Below the pieces are notes generated by a model that was not told the DNA's origin, ran no database searches, and saw only the letters and a list, made by a program, of their open reading frames with translations. The position numbers and the translations under genes are program-made. DNA of 64,000 nt from positions 5,270,001 through 5,334,000 of the forward strand of contig CM082581.2 of assembly GCA_040954595.2 (NCBI GenBank), read 5' to 3'. The stretch comes from Balanoglossus misakiensis. Its lineage: Eukaryota; Hemichordata. Each line of letters begins with the position of its first letter. Position 1 is the stretch's first letter. Shown here piece by piece: positions 1-11,659 of the stretch.

Positions 1-1432
1 AGGCTTGGAAATGAAAGTACATCAAACTACAGGCTAATGTGTGTAGTGAAAACCGGATTCTAAGTTTTGCTTTAATCAGTTTGACTTACTGTACAGTTTT
101 CTGTCATGTTCTATGTTGAGAAGTTGTTACAATCGTATACTTCAATGAGCGGTTGGAATAGTCACCAATATTGATGTGATGGGGAGTTTTTTTGTTTTGA
201 AGGCCAGTCATGCAAATTATGAAACATTTCGGTTGAACGAAATTTGGTGGGTTTTTTTCTCTATTTTCGGGTTTCACAAGAGATGTAGAAATATATTGTA
301 TCAAGTATCCACATTGGATGATGTCAGGAAAAATAAGCCAGTTGACAGTGTATTTTTTTAGTCTTTCTGAACAGCAACACTTGTGTGCACAGTAGTTTAC
401 ATGTATGTAAACAGGTAACTATTCCGTCCGCTTATAATTAATTGACATGCAAAAAACACTCATGACATTATTGCAACTATATGCAATACTGCAGCAAGGC
501 ATGGTGGGAGAAGCTGGTTATACAGTTAATCAGTATATAATTAATTAATTAGTTTGTTAATTGATTAATCAATGCATAAACACTGTGGGAAAAAAAACAC
601 TAATAAAAACAAACATGTAGTACCTCTACATTGGAAACCTTTGCTATGGCAAGTGTGGGCTGCATTCATCAAGTGAAAAAAGAAAAAAAAATTATACAGG
701 GGTTTTAGAATGTGAATACACGGTATAATGTCATGCATGGCAGTCTATACTAAATAACAGTCAGGCTGGGTTGGTTTGTGTGTTAGACTGTACGGGCTCG
801 TGTCATCTGTCAACAGTGTGTGGTGACCTCTGACCTTTTTTATATTTGCTGAGTAAGACATAAATCTACTTTGCATGGCACATTCGACAGTTCCGAATTC
901 CGTACTGATAAAGAACGTCAAGGATTTTCACAATCAAGGCTGATTTTGTTCTGATTTTTGTTCCCAGGAAAGATCAAATGCACTTCTGTCATGTGTCAGA
1001 TGAATTTGTGGCATCGACACTGTCAAGAAAATTCAGCATTTTTTTCATTTGTCATGAATTCCTAAACAACCACCCGTTGCATAGGTCACATCATGTCACA
1101 TGATGTCCTGATAAAACGTTGTCAACATCAGCATTTTTCTACCAGTCAGATTGGCATACTCTTGTATCTGAGTAAGTTACAATATGCTCCCACTTCACAA
1201 AAAAATGGCAGAAAAAAATACCCATTCACCTCAAGCCCCCCCCCCCCCCCCCCCCCCAAATTTCAAAACCAGAAAATTTGGATTAGACAACAGAATATTA
1301 ATTTTCAAATACACCTTGACTGCAAAGAATCACACAGATATTAACACAGGTGTATTTAATCACACTGGTTGAACCCCAGATCTGGCATAGAAAATATTCT
1401 GACATCAAAAATCAAGACTTGTTTTTTTCTAC
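1..1432 (-). other. ABLIM: Start of the next intron, running off the window
   Basis: After the donor GTAGAA the sequence is AT-rich, with a C22 homopolymer at 1236-1257 and no frame resembling a villin headpiece. I see no acceptor/exon pair here, so the remaining exons and 3' UTR should lie to the left. Confidence 0.7.
1236..1257. repeat. Poly-C tract
   Basis: Twenty-two consecutive C residues; length may be uncertain in the assembly. Confidence 0.9.
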
Positions 1433-1617
1433 CTTGTGTGATGATGATGGTATATATGGCATTGATCTTCCTTTGGCAATCCTGGCTTGTCTCAATTCCC
1501 GCTCAGACATGGAACTCTTCCGGTGTTCGTAGGAATCATCCGGAGATGCCACGTATCGATTGGAATTATCCGGAGACGCCACATATTTATTGTTGTAGTC
1601 AGAATTGTAGGCAGAAT
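1433..1617 (-). CDS. ABLIM: abLIM linker exon with YVASPD repeat
   Basis: This 185-base exon starts after TTGTCCACAG and ends CACAAG|GTAGAA in phase 0; it encodes residues 618-679. It reads DSAYNSDYNNKYVASPDNSN, RYVASPDDSYEHRKSSMSER, ELRQARIAKGRSMPYIPSSS and HK. A 10-residue unit with YVASPD(N/D)S is duplicated. The ELRQARIAKGRS part looks helical and basic. It is the last exon I can find. The villin headpiece that should follow, with its recalled NRLPKDVDRTRLE-like start, is not in bases 1-1432. Confidence 0.93.
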
Positions 1618-2253
1618 CTGTGGACAAAAGAGACATTTCTGTGTATTTTCCCTAATTTTTTGAATTTTATTAATGATAGCAGTTGCAAACTTGATTTTGG
1701 TGAAATCAGTACTTTTAGTATTTTTTTTCTGTGACGCAAAGTGAATCAGCTGCAGCATGACAACAAAGAAAGATTTTCAGATTTTTTTTTTTCACTCAGA
1801 TGAAACCACACAGTGAAACCAAAAGCTTGATAGCAGTGTTTGCCACACCAGTGATCATCACACATTTTGAATGTAATGCTTGTTGCAACAAGGAGAAAAC
1901 AACTTTGCCCCTTTAGCATGGTGTGATAAGTGGCGCGTGAGGCTAAAATCATGTACATGTACTGTTGATATGAGCAAGATCAGTTATTGTATGGGGGCTA
2001 TTCTTGTAGTGGTGGATAATGGTTTGCTTGGCATCCAATACTAGTAATAATATGTTTGGCAAATCATCTTGCACCGTAGTCATCCAATTCAGTAAACTGT
2101 AGTTTTTTTATCAGATTTATTATGTCAAAATGGAGCACCAGCATTCATTTCAATTGCTGCTGAAAGTAGAATGTCAATAATCTCTGACAAAGAATCATTA
2201 TTTTTTTTCTACCAATACAAGCTTTTGTTTACATGTAGAAGGACTGGCAACTT

Positions 2254-2395
2254 TCAATCTGTAGTCTGACGACTTCAATCTGTAATCTGACTACTTTCAA
2301 TCTATAGTCTGTCTACTTCAATCCATAATCTGACAATTTTTGATCCTTAGATCCATAGTCTGACTACTCTTAATCCGTAGTCTGTATCGGGCATC
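2254..2395. repeat. Degenerate minisatellite, about 23-25-base units
   Basis: Units of the form ACTTCAATCTGTAGTCTGAC recur about six times with substitutions and small indels (for example ...AATCTGTAATCTGAC, ...AATCTATAGTCTGTC, ...ATCCATAGTCTGAC). It lies in the intron between the last two exons and has no coding potential. Confidence 0.75.
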
Positions 2396-2448
2396 AAACA
2401 AATCTCCACCACCAACCACCATTAGCACACGCTTCAAGTGAATGCATG

Positions 2449-2467
2449 GTGTGTGTGTGTGTGTGTG
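2449..2467. repeat. GT dinucleotide run
   Basis: Nine GT units, followed by AATG, in the intron just beyond the donor of the 2.6 kb exon. Confidence 0.9.
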
Positions 2468-2500
2468 AATGCAGGCAAATGAAGTGAGGTGCAGTTTTAC

Positions 2501-2624
2501 CAGGCTCATCATGGTAACTTCTAGGTCTAGGTCTACCTGGACTTGTTGGCTGATCATTGCTGTATTCATTGTCATTGAAGTCCGTGGAGGACTTGCTGAA
2601 GTAGGAAAAGTTATAGGAGTTATC
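2501..2624 (-). CDS. ABLIM: abLIM linker exon with two in-frame donors
   Basis: This exon starts after TTTTTCCAG with GAT and encodes residues 577-617, Ser/Asn/Asp-rich (DNSYNFSYFSKSSTDFNDNE, then YSNDQPTSPG). The full-length donor is CCTG|GTAAAA (last base 2501). An earlier donor, CCAG|GTAGAC (last base 2537), ends in the same phase 1. It would remove 12 codons (GRPRPRSYHDEP) without shifting frame. Either form splices to the exon at 1617. Confidence 0.88.
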
Positions 2625-5600
2625 CTGGAAAAATAAAACAGAAAAAACACGTCAATTTAGCATCATGCATGGCTTGGCATGTGGTCACTCAGATGTCTTT
2701 GATTAAAATGAGAATATAGTCCAGAACCAACAAATGTTCCATGTGCTTTGTGAATATAGGCTCAGTGGTTTGAAATTTTATAAACTTTAGAAACTAAGTT
2801 GGTAGTAAAATACTTTTGGATGCAAAATTTTTGTTAAACAAACTTGCATTCTGAAAATGTCAAAAAGTTTTTGATATTATTTTTAAGGAAAATGCCATGT
2901 CTGGAGTGTTAGAAAATTTAAATTTCATGTGATAGTTACTATTTGCAAGACACTATCTTTACATAATGTTTTGTCTGGTATAAATTATCCTAGCAATCAT
3001 CAGTGCATGTGGATGCATGGCACATATCAACATGCATTTAAAATTTCAATAACCTAATCAGAACTCATAAAAACATGATTCACAATCAACAGCAAAGCTG
3101 GTATGATGGTTATCTTATACGGTACAAACATGCACAGCTGTGAAATGTTAACCAGAAAACCCACACACATTTTCTCTTTCACTTTAGTTTCTGTCGGTCA
3201 TTATGTTCCAAACACACTCTTTTACATGCACATACTCACACACACAAAACAATTAAAATACACAATTTTTAAAATAGTTCTTGACAAAAACAATCATGTA
3301 AATCCAACACAATCATCCTAATATCACAGAATTCAACCAAGAAAACTCTCTCATTTTATCATTTGACATATTAATATGCATTTTTCATGCATTGATTTTT
3401 TTTAGTCCAGACTCTGTCCTAACATTACAGCTGTTAGTTTTAAACATGGTTACTTCTCCTTCGGCGAATGGTAATTTTATCACATTCAAAGCATGCTGTC
3501 TGTTTGATGCATTTTTACATCGAACTACATTTCTAAAAATGTCTGTGTGTTGGTGAGGACGTGGTGAACAAACTTTTGAAAAGCGATTGTTATTTTTAGG
3601 TCAATGAATCAACCCTTACCTATACACAGGTTGAACTCTGACCCCTTCAGTTCACTGGAAATGTTTGTCTGCATGCCTAGTGTATAACTCATACCCAACC
3701 TTTTTAAGTTTCACTTTCTCTTCAATATGGCGCGATCATCTGTATATAATTTAATTTTGTGCTGACTCACATACATGTGGAGATTTTTGGTTTCAACAAT
3801 TACATTACATGAATTTCTTTCATTTCAAACTTCACCCAATTCCAAAATAGATGTTTCTTTCTGAAATTTAAACCTATTAATTAAATACCCCTGCAGTATC
3901 TGTTTTTAAAAAAATTATGATAATAATTCTAATCTAGGGTACAGTGTACAGTAATTTAACCTCAACCATATACACAGAATTTTATTTAAGAAATTAAGAT
4001 TTAATATTTTTAACAAAACCATAAAGGGTCTCAAATCAGGTACCAAACTGTGTATTAAAATTAAACTCTGTATTTCAAATTTGAAAATAAACGAAAGGCT
4101 TGGTTTTCTGGAAGCGTGAGGTTGACCACTAACATTTCTTATCAGTTTTGAAAAATGAGTTTAAGAATGTACACAACTGTGAAGATTTTGACAGCTTCCA
4201 TCATTCTGTCAGCCTATAATTACTTGGGGTCAATGTGCCCTGTGGATGTACATCACATTTATCAGCTAAAATTTACTCTATTAAACACTTATTTTATGGT
4301 TATGGGACATTTTTTCTAGTATAAATTAGCTGTAAGGTTTCTCATTGTAGTTTTCCTCATTCAACAACATGTACAGAATTACTTGATTTCAGAAAAAAAT
4401 TATGACTGATATTTTGTGGGTTAGAGTTCCTGTAATCCAGTCAACATATACAAAAATCTTGCTGAATTTATGTCAAAAATTTCTGTGATGCAACAAAACC
4501 ATGAAATGAAAGATAAAATTTGTTCATCTGGTTCATTTTCTGTTTAAAAACAGGATCTAGACGGTTGCACTACAACGGGGACATTTCATGAGGAAGTTGG
4601 CACAGCTCCAGGTAGATACACAGAACACGGTCTGGTGGGAGTGATTGTGTACGGCCCCATTTCCAGCCAATTGCAGGTCAACAGTCAAAACCCTTGATAG
4701 ACCCTCTCAAAGGTTTTATCAGGCTAAAGTATGGTACCACCTCTGCTTATCAGGTGACTGATTCTTTCATTTGGTATTCTACGAACAACTGCATTGTGTA
4801 TGGGTGTATGGGTTTTTCCCTTTGAATTCTACGAACACCATAATGAAAGTGCTGACTGAGTGGATTTAACTTATCACTTTAAATTCTATGAAAAAGAGCA
4901 TTTTCAGAAAATTATAGACAATAACTGTACATTGTGTATCATCTCTTTCGTTTTTCTTTGTTTCTCAGTAGAACCAAGTTTTCAGAAATCCCCCCCCCCC
5001 AAAAAAAAAAAAATTATGTCATTTTCACTTTGAAAACACTAATTGCTTTTCTCTCTCTCTCATGAGCCATTGAGGGTGCTAGATATTCAAGACAGAATTT
5101 ACAACTGCATTGTCCAATTCTCTTTATGCTGACAAAACCAGACAACAATTCTTCCTGCAATGCAGTTTAAAAGTTAGCTTTTATGGGAAAAATTGGGGTG
5201 CCACTTTTCCCCTTAATATTCTCAGCTAAAACGTCTCTATGACAATATTCTTATCACGCTTATATTCTATATTTTTTGATCAGACATCCACCTGGCAACA
5301 CTGCAATGACTATGATTTTCAAAGTACCAACAGGATCTATGAGCTATTCCTGGTGACAGGTAGTGTGTGATACAAGCAGGACAGAATAACACATTACACG
5401 ATGTAACAGAACAGAACAGAACATAAAACAATTAAAAACAAAATCAAGGAAGAAAAAAAAGGTAATTGAGGGTGAAAAGCAGGATAGTTTATTGCGTATT
5501 AAAGAATACCCAGGAAGAGATTTAAATGAGAGGTACACAGAAGATGAGACTCATAGCATGCACCTTATACCCATACTAACAAAAAACCATGATGCTTTGC

Positions 5601-7861
5601 ATGTAGATGTACACAACATGTTGCATGTAGAACATGGTAAGGTGATTTAAACCAGTAAATCCCATCACCATGATAATCATCGAATGACCTATTCAGATAA
5701 TGTAAAATGCTTGATTGATTGACGTTTGATTTGCTGATTGATTACAAAGCACAGTCACTTAAATTCTGTTTTTGATCAGAGAGGGAGCTATCATTCCCAC
5801 CAGTTTAAGTTCCATGCATAGCACCATGGTAAAACTTTGAAAGACGATTTTTCGTGCTACATTTAATAAAATCATATATTATTACAAATAAACAGTGACA
5901 ATTCCTACAACCTATCCCCTAGGTATGGATGAACCTGCATGGAATTGATGACACACCAAAAAATTTAATGTAAAAAGCCATCACCGTCTTGTGTTGAATT
6001 GCATATTTTTCATCAGCAGGTAAGGCTAGGGCACAGGTCATTGAACAGATGCAATTTATGTTCCTACAAGTAAATGCTAGCAAAAATAAGGGAAAAGGAT
6101 TATACGGTATAGCGCCCTCTGGAGTGAAGGTTGCATCTGCCAACTATTCAAAACAGTAATGAAAGACAAGATGAATTTCAGGAAAGTGTAAATCAGTACA
6201 CATGCAATACACAGAAAAAAAAGAGGGGTGTGATTTTGTATACATTACTGAGATATGATACAAACAGGTGTCTGTTACACACGCTAATATCTCAGCAAAA
6301 ATCAAGAAAGAAAATTCTCTATATACCAGTATAGTACAAATGTACATACAGTTTGGCATGCAGATTTTTAACAAATATCAATATCAAATTTCTTGGTGTT
6401 AATATTCAGAAGTTACATATTATTATTTTTTTCATATATTGCAGTAATGACTTCTGATAAAATAGAACACACACATTCTCTAATGTGCGCTAAAATTCTC
6501 CCTACATATTCAACCCAAATCTTTATTTGATTTGTTCAACTTAACCACAAGTTTCAACAACAAAGCATTATCTAAGATTAGCACACTAAACCAGAAAAAA
6601 TCTGATTGGTTTTAGCTCAAATCTATTCCACAAGAACACGTACATTACTGTCTTGGGACAGAATTGTCGACGTTTTTTTTATTACAAGCTACGATTATCA
6701 AAAGGGGCATAATGATACCAACATAATATTAGAGATTATTTATTATCTTGGGTACATTATTGCAGGATACTTTCACAATCCGTTTTCACTATTTTTACAC
6801 ACACAACACCCAGACAACCACTTCTTTCAAGTAAAAAAAATCAATCTTGCTTCAGAATGGAAAATTTGAATGTTGATCATATGCTGAAGTAATTCTTGAA
6901 GATCTTCATTATTCTAGTATTATTAAAAATCATTAACTAGTTCATCACTCTTTATTTCTATTATCCGAAATTATAATTATGTCAAAGTTAGTTTTAATGT
7001 CATGTCACATACAAAAGGTACATGTTTATATTTCTAAGGCACCGTACCATCTGACATTGCTTACCGCCAATGAAATGCAGAATATTCCATATCAAGACTG
7101 AATACATGTGTAACACTGATGCATATATTCCTACCAAACTCAAGTTTATATTTTGTGGCTAAAATTATCCATTTTTACACAGATTTGTCATTTGGCAGTG
7201 ACAGGTTTCATGACCCCGTTTTTTTTCATACAGATGTGTGGTGCCATTTGGTTTTTCACCAAACATATGTGCAATGATTAACAGTGATAATCTCCAGATT
7301 TCTAGATTTCTCTATAAATATCAAATTAAAATCTAAGATATGACTTTTAGCATAAAACACAGAAAACTACATTGTATGCATTACACATGCCAGAGGCGCA
7401 TACCTTCACAGTTATAAACTCTCATTAACACCTACTACGTCATTCATTGAAAATTGGCTCACATTCTCGATCACTGTGGCCAATAGAATACATCGCAATT
7501 ACAGCTGACATTGTAATATGTCAAACCGTAGTCATGGATTTTGTTGACATGCTTCCGAAGCATGCCCTGTCCTTGCTCAATTAACACAAACACTCCACAC
7601 TTTACTAAGAACACAATCAGACCTCACTCACTGCCATCTCTCATCATCCATTTTTCACCTCCGTTGACGATCGTGAGGCGTTTTCCACTCATACAAGCCC
7701 AGCTCTCCGTAAAAAGAACCGGGCAATGACCGTATTCTCAACATTCTCAACAAGACAGGCCATAGATCAAAGCCCTGTCTAGTCTAGAGACGGTTGCCCA
7801 CTCTCTCAGAAGGCAAAGTCTTAGTAGAATAGTTGGAGTTGTCATCCACATAGTCTCTCAC
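2625..7861 (-). other. ABLIM: Intron in linker region (5.2 kb)
   Basis: Donor GTGAGA (7861), acceptor ending TTTTTCCAG. A C10/A13 homopolymer block lies at 4990-5013 and an (ACAGA) run near 5405-5425. A plus-strand open stretch at 4554-4699 looks mildly coding (GVIVYG) but has no start, borders or partner exons. No gene is called. Confidence 0.7.
7784..7861 (-). other. Possible alternative 3' extension of the 7.9 kb exon
   Basis: In frame with the exon above, 25 sense codons then TAG. Asp/Asn/Ser/Tyr composition matches the neighbouring exons rather than intron translation. It could be used through the donor at 7802/7801 (+20 residues) or as a terminal exon; I saw no clear AATAAA close downstream. 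Inferred only. Confidence 0.35.
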
Positions 7862-7950
7862 CATGAAGCCTCCGTTGGGCGTGGCTGGCATCCGTCCGCC
7901 GGCCGGCAACGTCGCTGCTTTACGTCGGCGCACATCGGGGTTGACCGGTG
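7862..7950 (-). CDS. ABLIM: abLIM linker exon with readable donor extension
   Basis: This 89-base exon starts after TTTTGTAG and ends TTCATG|GTGAGA in phase 0; it encodes residues 547-576 (TPVNPDVRRRKAATLPAGGR then MPATPNGGFM). Base composition is GC-rich compared with the intron. The frame stays open for 25 more codons past the donor and stops at TAG 7786-7784. The extension (VRDYVDDNSNYSTKTLPSER, then VGNRL) looks coding and echoes DNSYNFSYFSKS in the next exon. A second donor AGA|GTGGGC at 7802, also phase 0, would add 20 residues. Retaining the whole extension would end the protein early without a headpiece. Confidence 0.88.
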
Positions 7951-10483
7951 CTACAAAATGCAAGCATCACATCACCGTTACACACAGAGTATTCTCAGCG
8001 ATCCTTCAGTGCGTCCTTTCTTGTTTAGTGAAAGAACTTTTAAATAAAAGTGTGCATTCTAATGAATATTCATGAACTTTTATAGTGATAAAAAACTTAC
8101 GAATATTCATGAACTTTACAATAGAACAAATCACACTTTTAACATGAGGATGTAAATACAAAAACAAATCAATCAAACCAAGGGTCATTCATATGGTGTG
8201 ATGTTGGATAACTTATACTTAATACAAGATGCACACAGGGATAAATATTGGAGAAATTAAAAACATTTGCTGCAAGTATAGAATTGACTGAAGTTAGTAG
8301 TTTTGAAATTACGCTGAAGTCACGCAGCACGCAGGTCAAAGCCGATCATGTTGTTACAATGAAATGCCATCACAAAGTTTACAGTTTACCTCTAAGTGTA
8401 CCGGTACATATACTCACAGTCAAAATTAAACATTGTGGTAAATCTTGGCCCTGAGGGGTGAAAGGTAACATGCATGCACAGTCATGAAAAATGAAAAAAA
8501 AAAATTATCATGCAAGGTTGACATGGTTACAATATGCAAATTAAAAGAAACCAGAGGATAATGGGATATTAGAAGGAGATGGTAAATGCGATCACAGCTG
8601 ACACTGTTGAACACCTTATATGAATTAATGAAATGATGCCATTCATCAGGTTAGGCAAAGGACTATTCTTTTCCTATGTAAAAAGGTAAAGTTGCCTTTC
8701 ATAGATTACATGTTTTGATAGGAGAAATGGTTTTAGTAAGAATGAGGCAATCTTTGGATAGAAAAACTTTTGCAAAATCATTTACAAAAACAAGCAGGTC
8801 AATCAAGCCAAAATGAAAAAAAAAATGTTTGACAAGCCAGTCACAGTGAGGTCACTTCAAGAAATGTATAATTTATGTTACCTCATAAAATCATTGTTTT
8901 GGATATTAACAGGTATGTGATGTACAGTTAAGTAATTGTGTGTATGTGTGTGTGATAGTACTATATGGGAGTGTGTGTTGTAAATATACAGGAATGCAGA
9001 ATACAGGTGGAACATGGGCAAAGTGGATGTGAAAGATTAATATCTGGCTACAAATACAGTAGATGTAAAATCAGCCAGCGGACGTCTCAAAGAAAAAGTG
9101 CCCGGACATTCCATGGTGACACCTAGCTGTTGGATCAATGGCCACAAATATTTTACGCCAGTGCCAACTTTGGTTTTCCATGGAAAATATTCTGCATCCC
9201 TGCTACATGGACATGCCTGTGTCCATATATTGTGTACCGTGCAGTGTGATAACCCACCTGCCGATTTCGGCTCATATAAGGGGACTGGATGATTCAGGTG
9301 AAATAACAGTTGATGAGATGAGAAAGAAAGAGAGAAAAAAAAGCAACAATGGTGAGTAAACCAACAAATCCATCAAGTCAAGTCAAATCCCATCACAAAG
9401 TGAGACATTCTTTTCTGGGTCATTCACCTTCATGAAAACACCTTCTGCAATAGTAGCCATCTTGCAGAAATCAGTCCCATCACCATAGAAACACATTTTC
9501 AACAAGTTATACACACATAGACAAGATCATGCAACCATGTGCATTCAAAGTAACAAACATTTACCTTACATCATGTCAGTGCCATATTTACTGACAGAAG
9601 AAGTGAACACACCTGGCCATGACATACTAATTATTATCATCATACTCAAGGAACTGCATGGTTTGCATTGCGAGAGTGTAGCTTCAAATTTAAATTTAAA
9701 TAAACACCAGGAGCGACTGGGGTGGAATAATAGCTGGTCCACATTATAATAAAACATCAGATTTCATTTTGAATGCTGTATATATACTAACATGCAAAGC
9801 CATTGCTACTTGGAAAAGCATCTTATAACTATAGAAGCAGCATCTGACTTTGCAATAAACCTAGCTCACTTTTTTTCGTTTGCAGCCATATTTTTTTTGC
9901 ATCTGCTATAAAACTATTATATCACTGTTTACATTTGCAACACTTTTTCCCCTTCACATATTACAAGTGCACTATGGCAGCCTGTGATTTGCTAATTATA
10001 AGCTTCACAACAGAAGTGCTGTACATTGTTACCATTGCAGAATTCTCCCCAGAAATTTCAGTTTCATGTGAAACACCTAAAAAGGTAACTGGTCTGAGGA
10101 GAAAACTGCACTGGTGATAATGTTATTGAAATATAGTTGAACTCAGAAAATCAAATATTCAGTATCATGGATGATGGAATATAATTGCCAACAAATTACA
10201 GTTATCCACTGTTATGCGAGCTGTCTGACATCTCTGCATGTGCATAATATTGCAACTGAAACAGAAATTTTCAGTGATGATACAAGTACCATGTATGTGC
10301 ACATATCTTTGGTCACATTGAAAACTACTGGAGTATAATAGGCACAAAAATTTGCCTAATTACATGTACTGTACACAGAGAGAAAGACATGAAATAGAAC
10401 AGTATTATGGTTGCATAGGACAAGCCTTCTGTACTGATGAAGTACTAAAAAGATGAGTCCGAACACCACAGTACCGAACTTAC
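7951..10483 (-). other. ABLIM: Intron in linker region
   Basis: Donor GTAAGT, acceptor ending TTTTGTAG. A perfect 17-base direct repeat (GAATATTCATGAACTTT) occurs at 8064-8080 and 8101-8117, 115-150 bases before the next exon. A TACCGGTA palindrome is at 8399. No gene is seen. Confidence 0.75.
8064..8117. repeat. Perfect 17-base direct repeat
   Basis: GAATATTCATGAACTTT at 8064-8080 is repeated exactly at 8101-8117, just upstream (in transcript sense) of the 7.9 kb exon. Confidence 0.85.
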
Positions 10484-10906
10484 TTGCATAAATTGACGTG
10501 TCGTATCTCGGTTTAATCGGTGGTTCGTGATCGGCCGACGGAGTCCGCGACGCGTTTCTCGGGTCGATATGCTCGGCCTTCTGCTTCTCCTCCACCAGCT
10601 TCTCCTTGAGAATGACTTTCCCCAGGGGAGACTTGACCTTCTCCACTTCCTTGGTGACCACCTCTTGGAACTTCCTCTCGTCGTCTCGATCGGTCTTGTC
10701 CACGTCGGTCATCGACTTGGCTCTGATGCGCCCGATGTTGACGGAGGCCGGCGGTCCCGGCCAGTCCTCTCTCTCGATCTTGGCCACTTGGTTGGCCGGC
10801 GGCTTGGAGGCGCCGGGGAACTTCGACATCTGCACCAGTTCGTTGGACAGCTCCTTGTCGATGTGACCCGGAGGTCGCCTGTTGAAGATCTGGGTGTATG
10901 ATGTCG
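10484..10906 (-). CDS. ABLIM: abLIM large linker exon
   Basis: At 423 bases this is the largest exon seen. It starts after a poly-T tract and GCAG and ends ATGCAA|GTAAGT in phase 1; it encodes residues 406-546. Order: SYTQIFNRRPPGHIDKELSN, a Lys/Pro segment with KIEREDWPGPPASVNIGR, a charged probable helix (DKTDRDDERKFQEVVTKEVE), then SPLGKVILKEKLVEE and RTPSADHEPP. The LGKVILKEK and RTPSAD pieces correspond, from memory, to IGRLILKEE and HRTPSAD in vertebrate abLIMs. G+C content and third-position G/C are clearly higher than in the surrounding intron. A 124-codon frame on the opposite strand (10527-10901) is the antisense shadow of this exon. Confidence 0.95.
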
Positions 10907-11590
10907 CTGCAAAAAAAACAAGGACATCAGTAAGTCTACCGGTAATTATACAGCCAGAAAAAATATTGAAACAGTATGAAAAGTGAACAATTCCATAAAT
11001 AAAATCTGAATAATTACATAAATGCACATTTTGATCTTAATAAGCACATAAAGGCAACAAATACTGTAGCAAGATTTCAAAACCCATTACCAAGAACTTA
11101 AATGTGTAGTACAACTAAATTTCTCAAATTTTTTGTGCTTCATGTACACAATACATGTACTACCAGTATTTACTAACCACGAGCACCATACTACTTGCTT
11201 TGAAAACAAAATACCACACATACATGTATACTGGCAGATGGATGTCACTCAAAGCTATCATATGCACACTGGGCATTCTGACTCTACACCAACACTATTA
11301 ATGCCATACTCTGGTCCATTCCCTTTGTTTCAATTGATGTGGATGGACCCACACACACGGAAATAGGGATGGACGGATTAAAACTCAGGTTCACCACACA
11401 CACAGCTCTATCAGCAACAGGTGAAACATCAGAGGTTTACTTTGTTAGTAGTGATATTTTAGTGAAAAAAACCCATACAAGATGATTTCAACGATCTAGT
11501 TAGTTAATTATTATCACTTAATTAGCACTAAAAGAAAAGTTGGTTAGTTGTTATTCTTTACCATATTGGTACATTCAAAATAATGTGTAC
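10907..11590 (-). other. ABLIM: Intron in linker region
   Basis: 684 bases, donor GTACAC, acceptor TTTTTTTTGCAG. A TACCGGTA palindrome is at 10937. Nothing else is seen. Confidence 0.8.
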
Positions 11591-11659
11591 CTGGTCTAGG
11601 TTTATTTTTAGGTGAATATTTCTGTAATTTAGGCACATTGCTGAAGGAAAATTCTTTCT
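11591..11659 (-). CDS. ABLIM: abLIM small linker exon (cassette-type)
   Basis: This 69-base exon starts after TCGCTGCAG and ends AGACCAG|GTACAC. It encodes residues 383 (split) to 405: EKEFSFSNVPKLQKYSPKNK then PRP. Length is a multiple of three and both borders are phase 1, so it can be skipped without a frameshift. The previous exon also ends CCA-G, so inclusion or skipping only changes the joined codon. No domain is recognised; the sequence is basic. Confidence 0.75.

Larger units (their letters stand above)
1618..2500 (-). other. ABLIM: Intron between last two exons seen
   Basis: Donor GTAAAA, acceptor TTTTGTCCACAG. It holds the minisatellite at 2254-2395 and a GT dinucleotide run at 2449-2467 only 34 bases from the donor. 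No gene is seen. Confidence 0.8.

Noticed and set aside
4554-4700. Plus-strand open stretch with a GVIVYG motif
   Set aside because: It vaguely recalls an extracellular repeat, but has no start, no clear borders and no partner exons.
10527-10901. 124-codon plus-strand open frame
   Set aside because: It is the antisense of the abLIM exon 10484-10906 and arises from its GC-rich codons; no start context, splice sites or domain.
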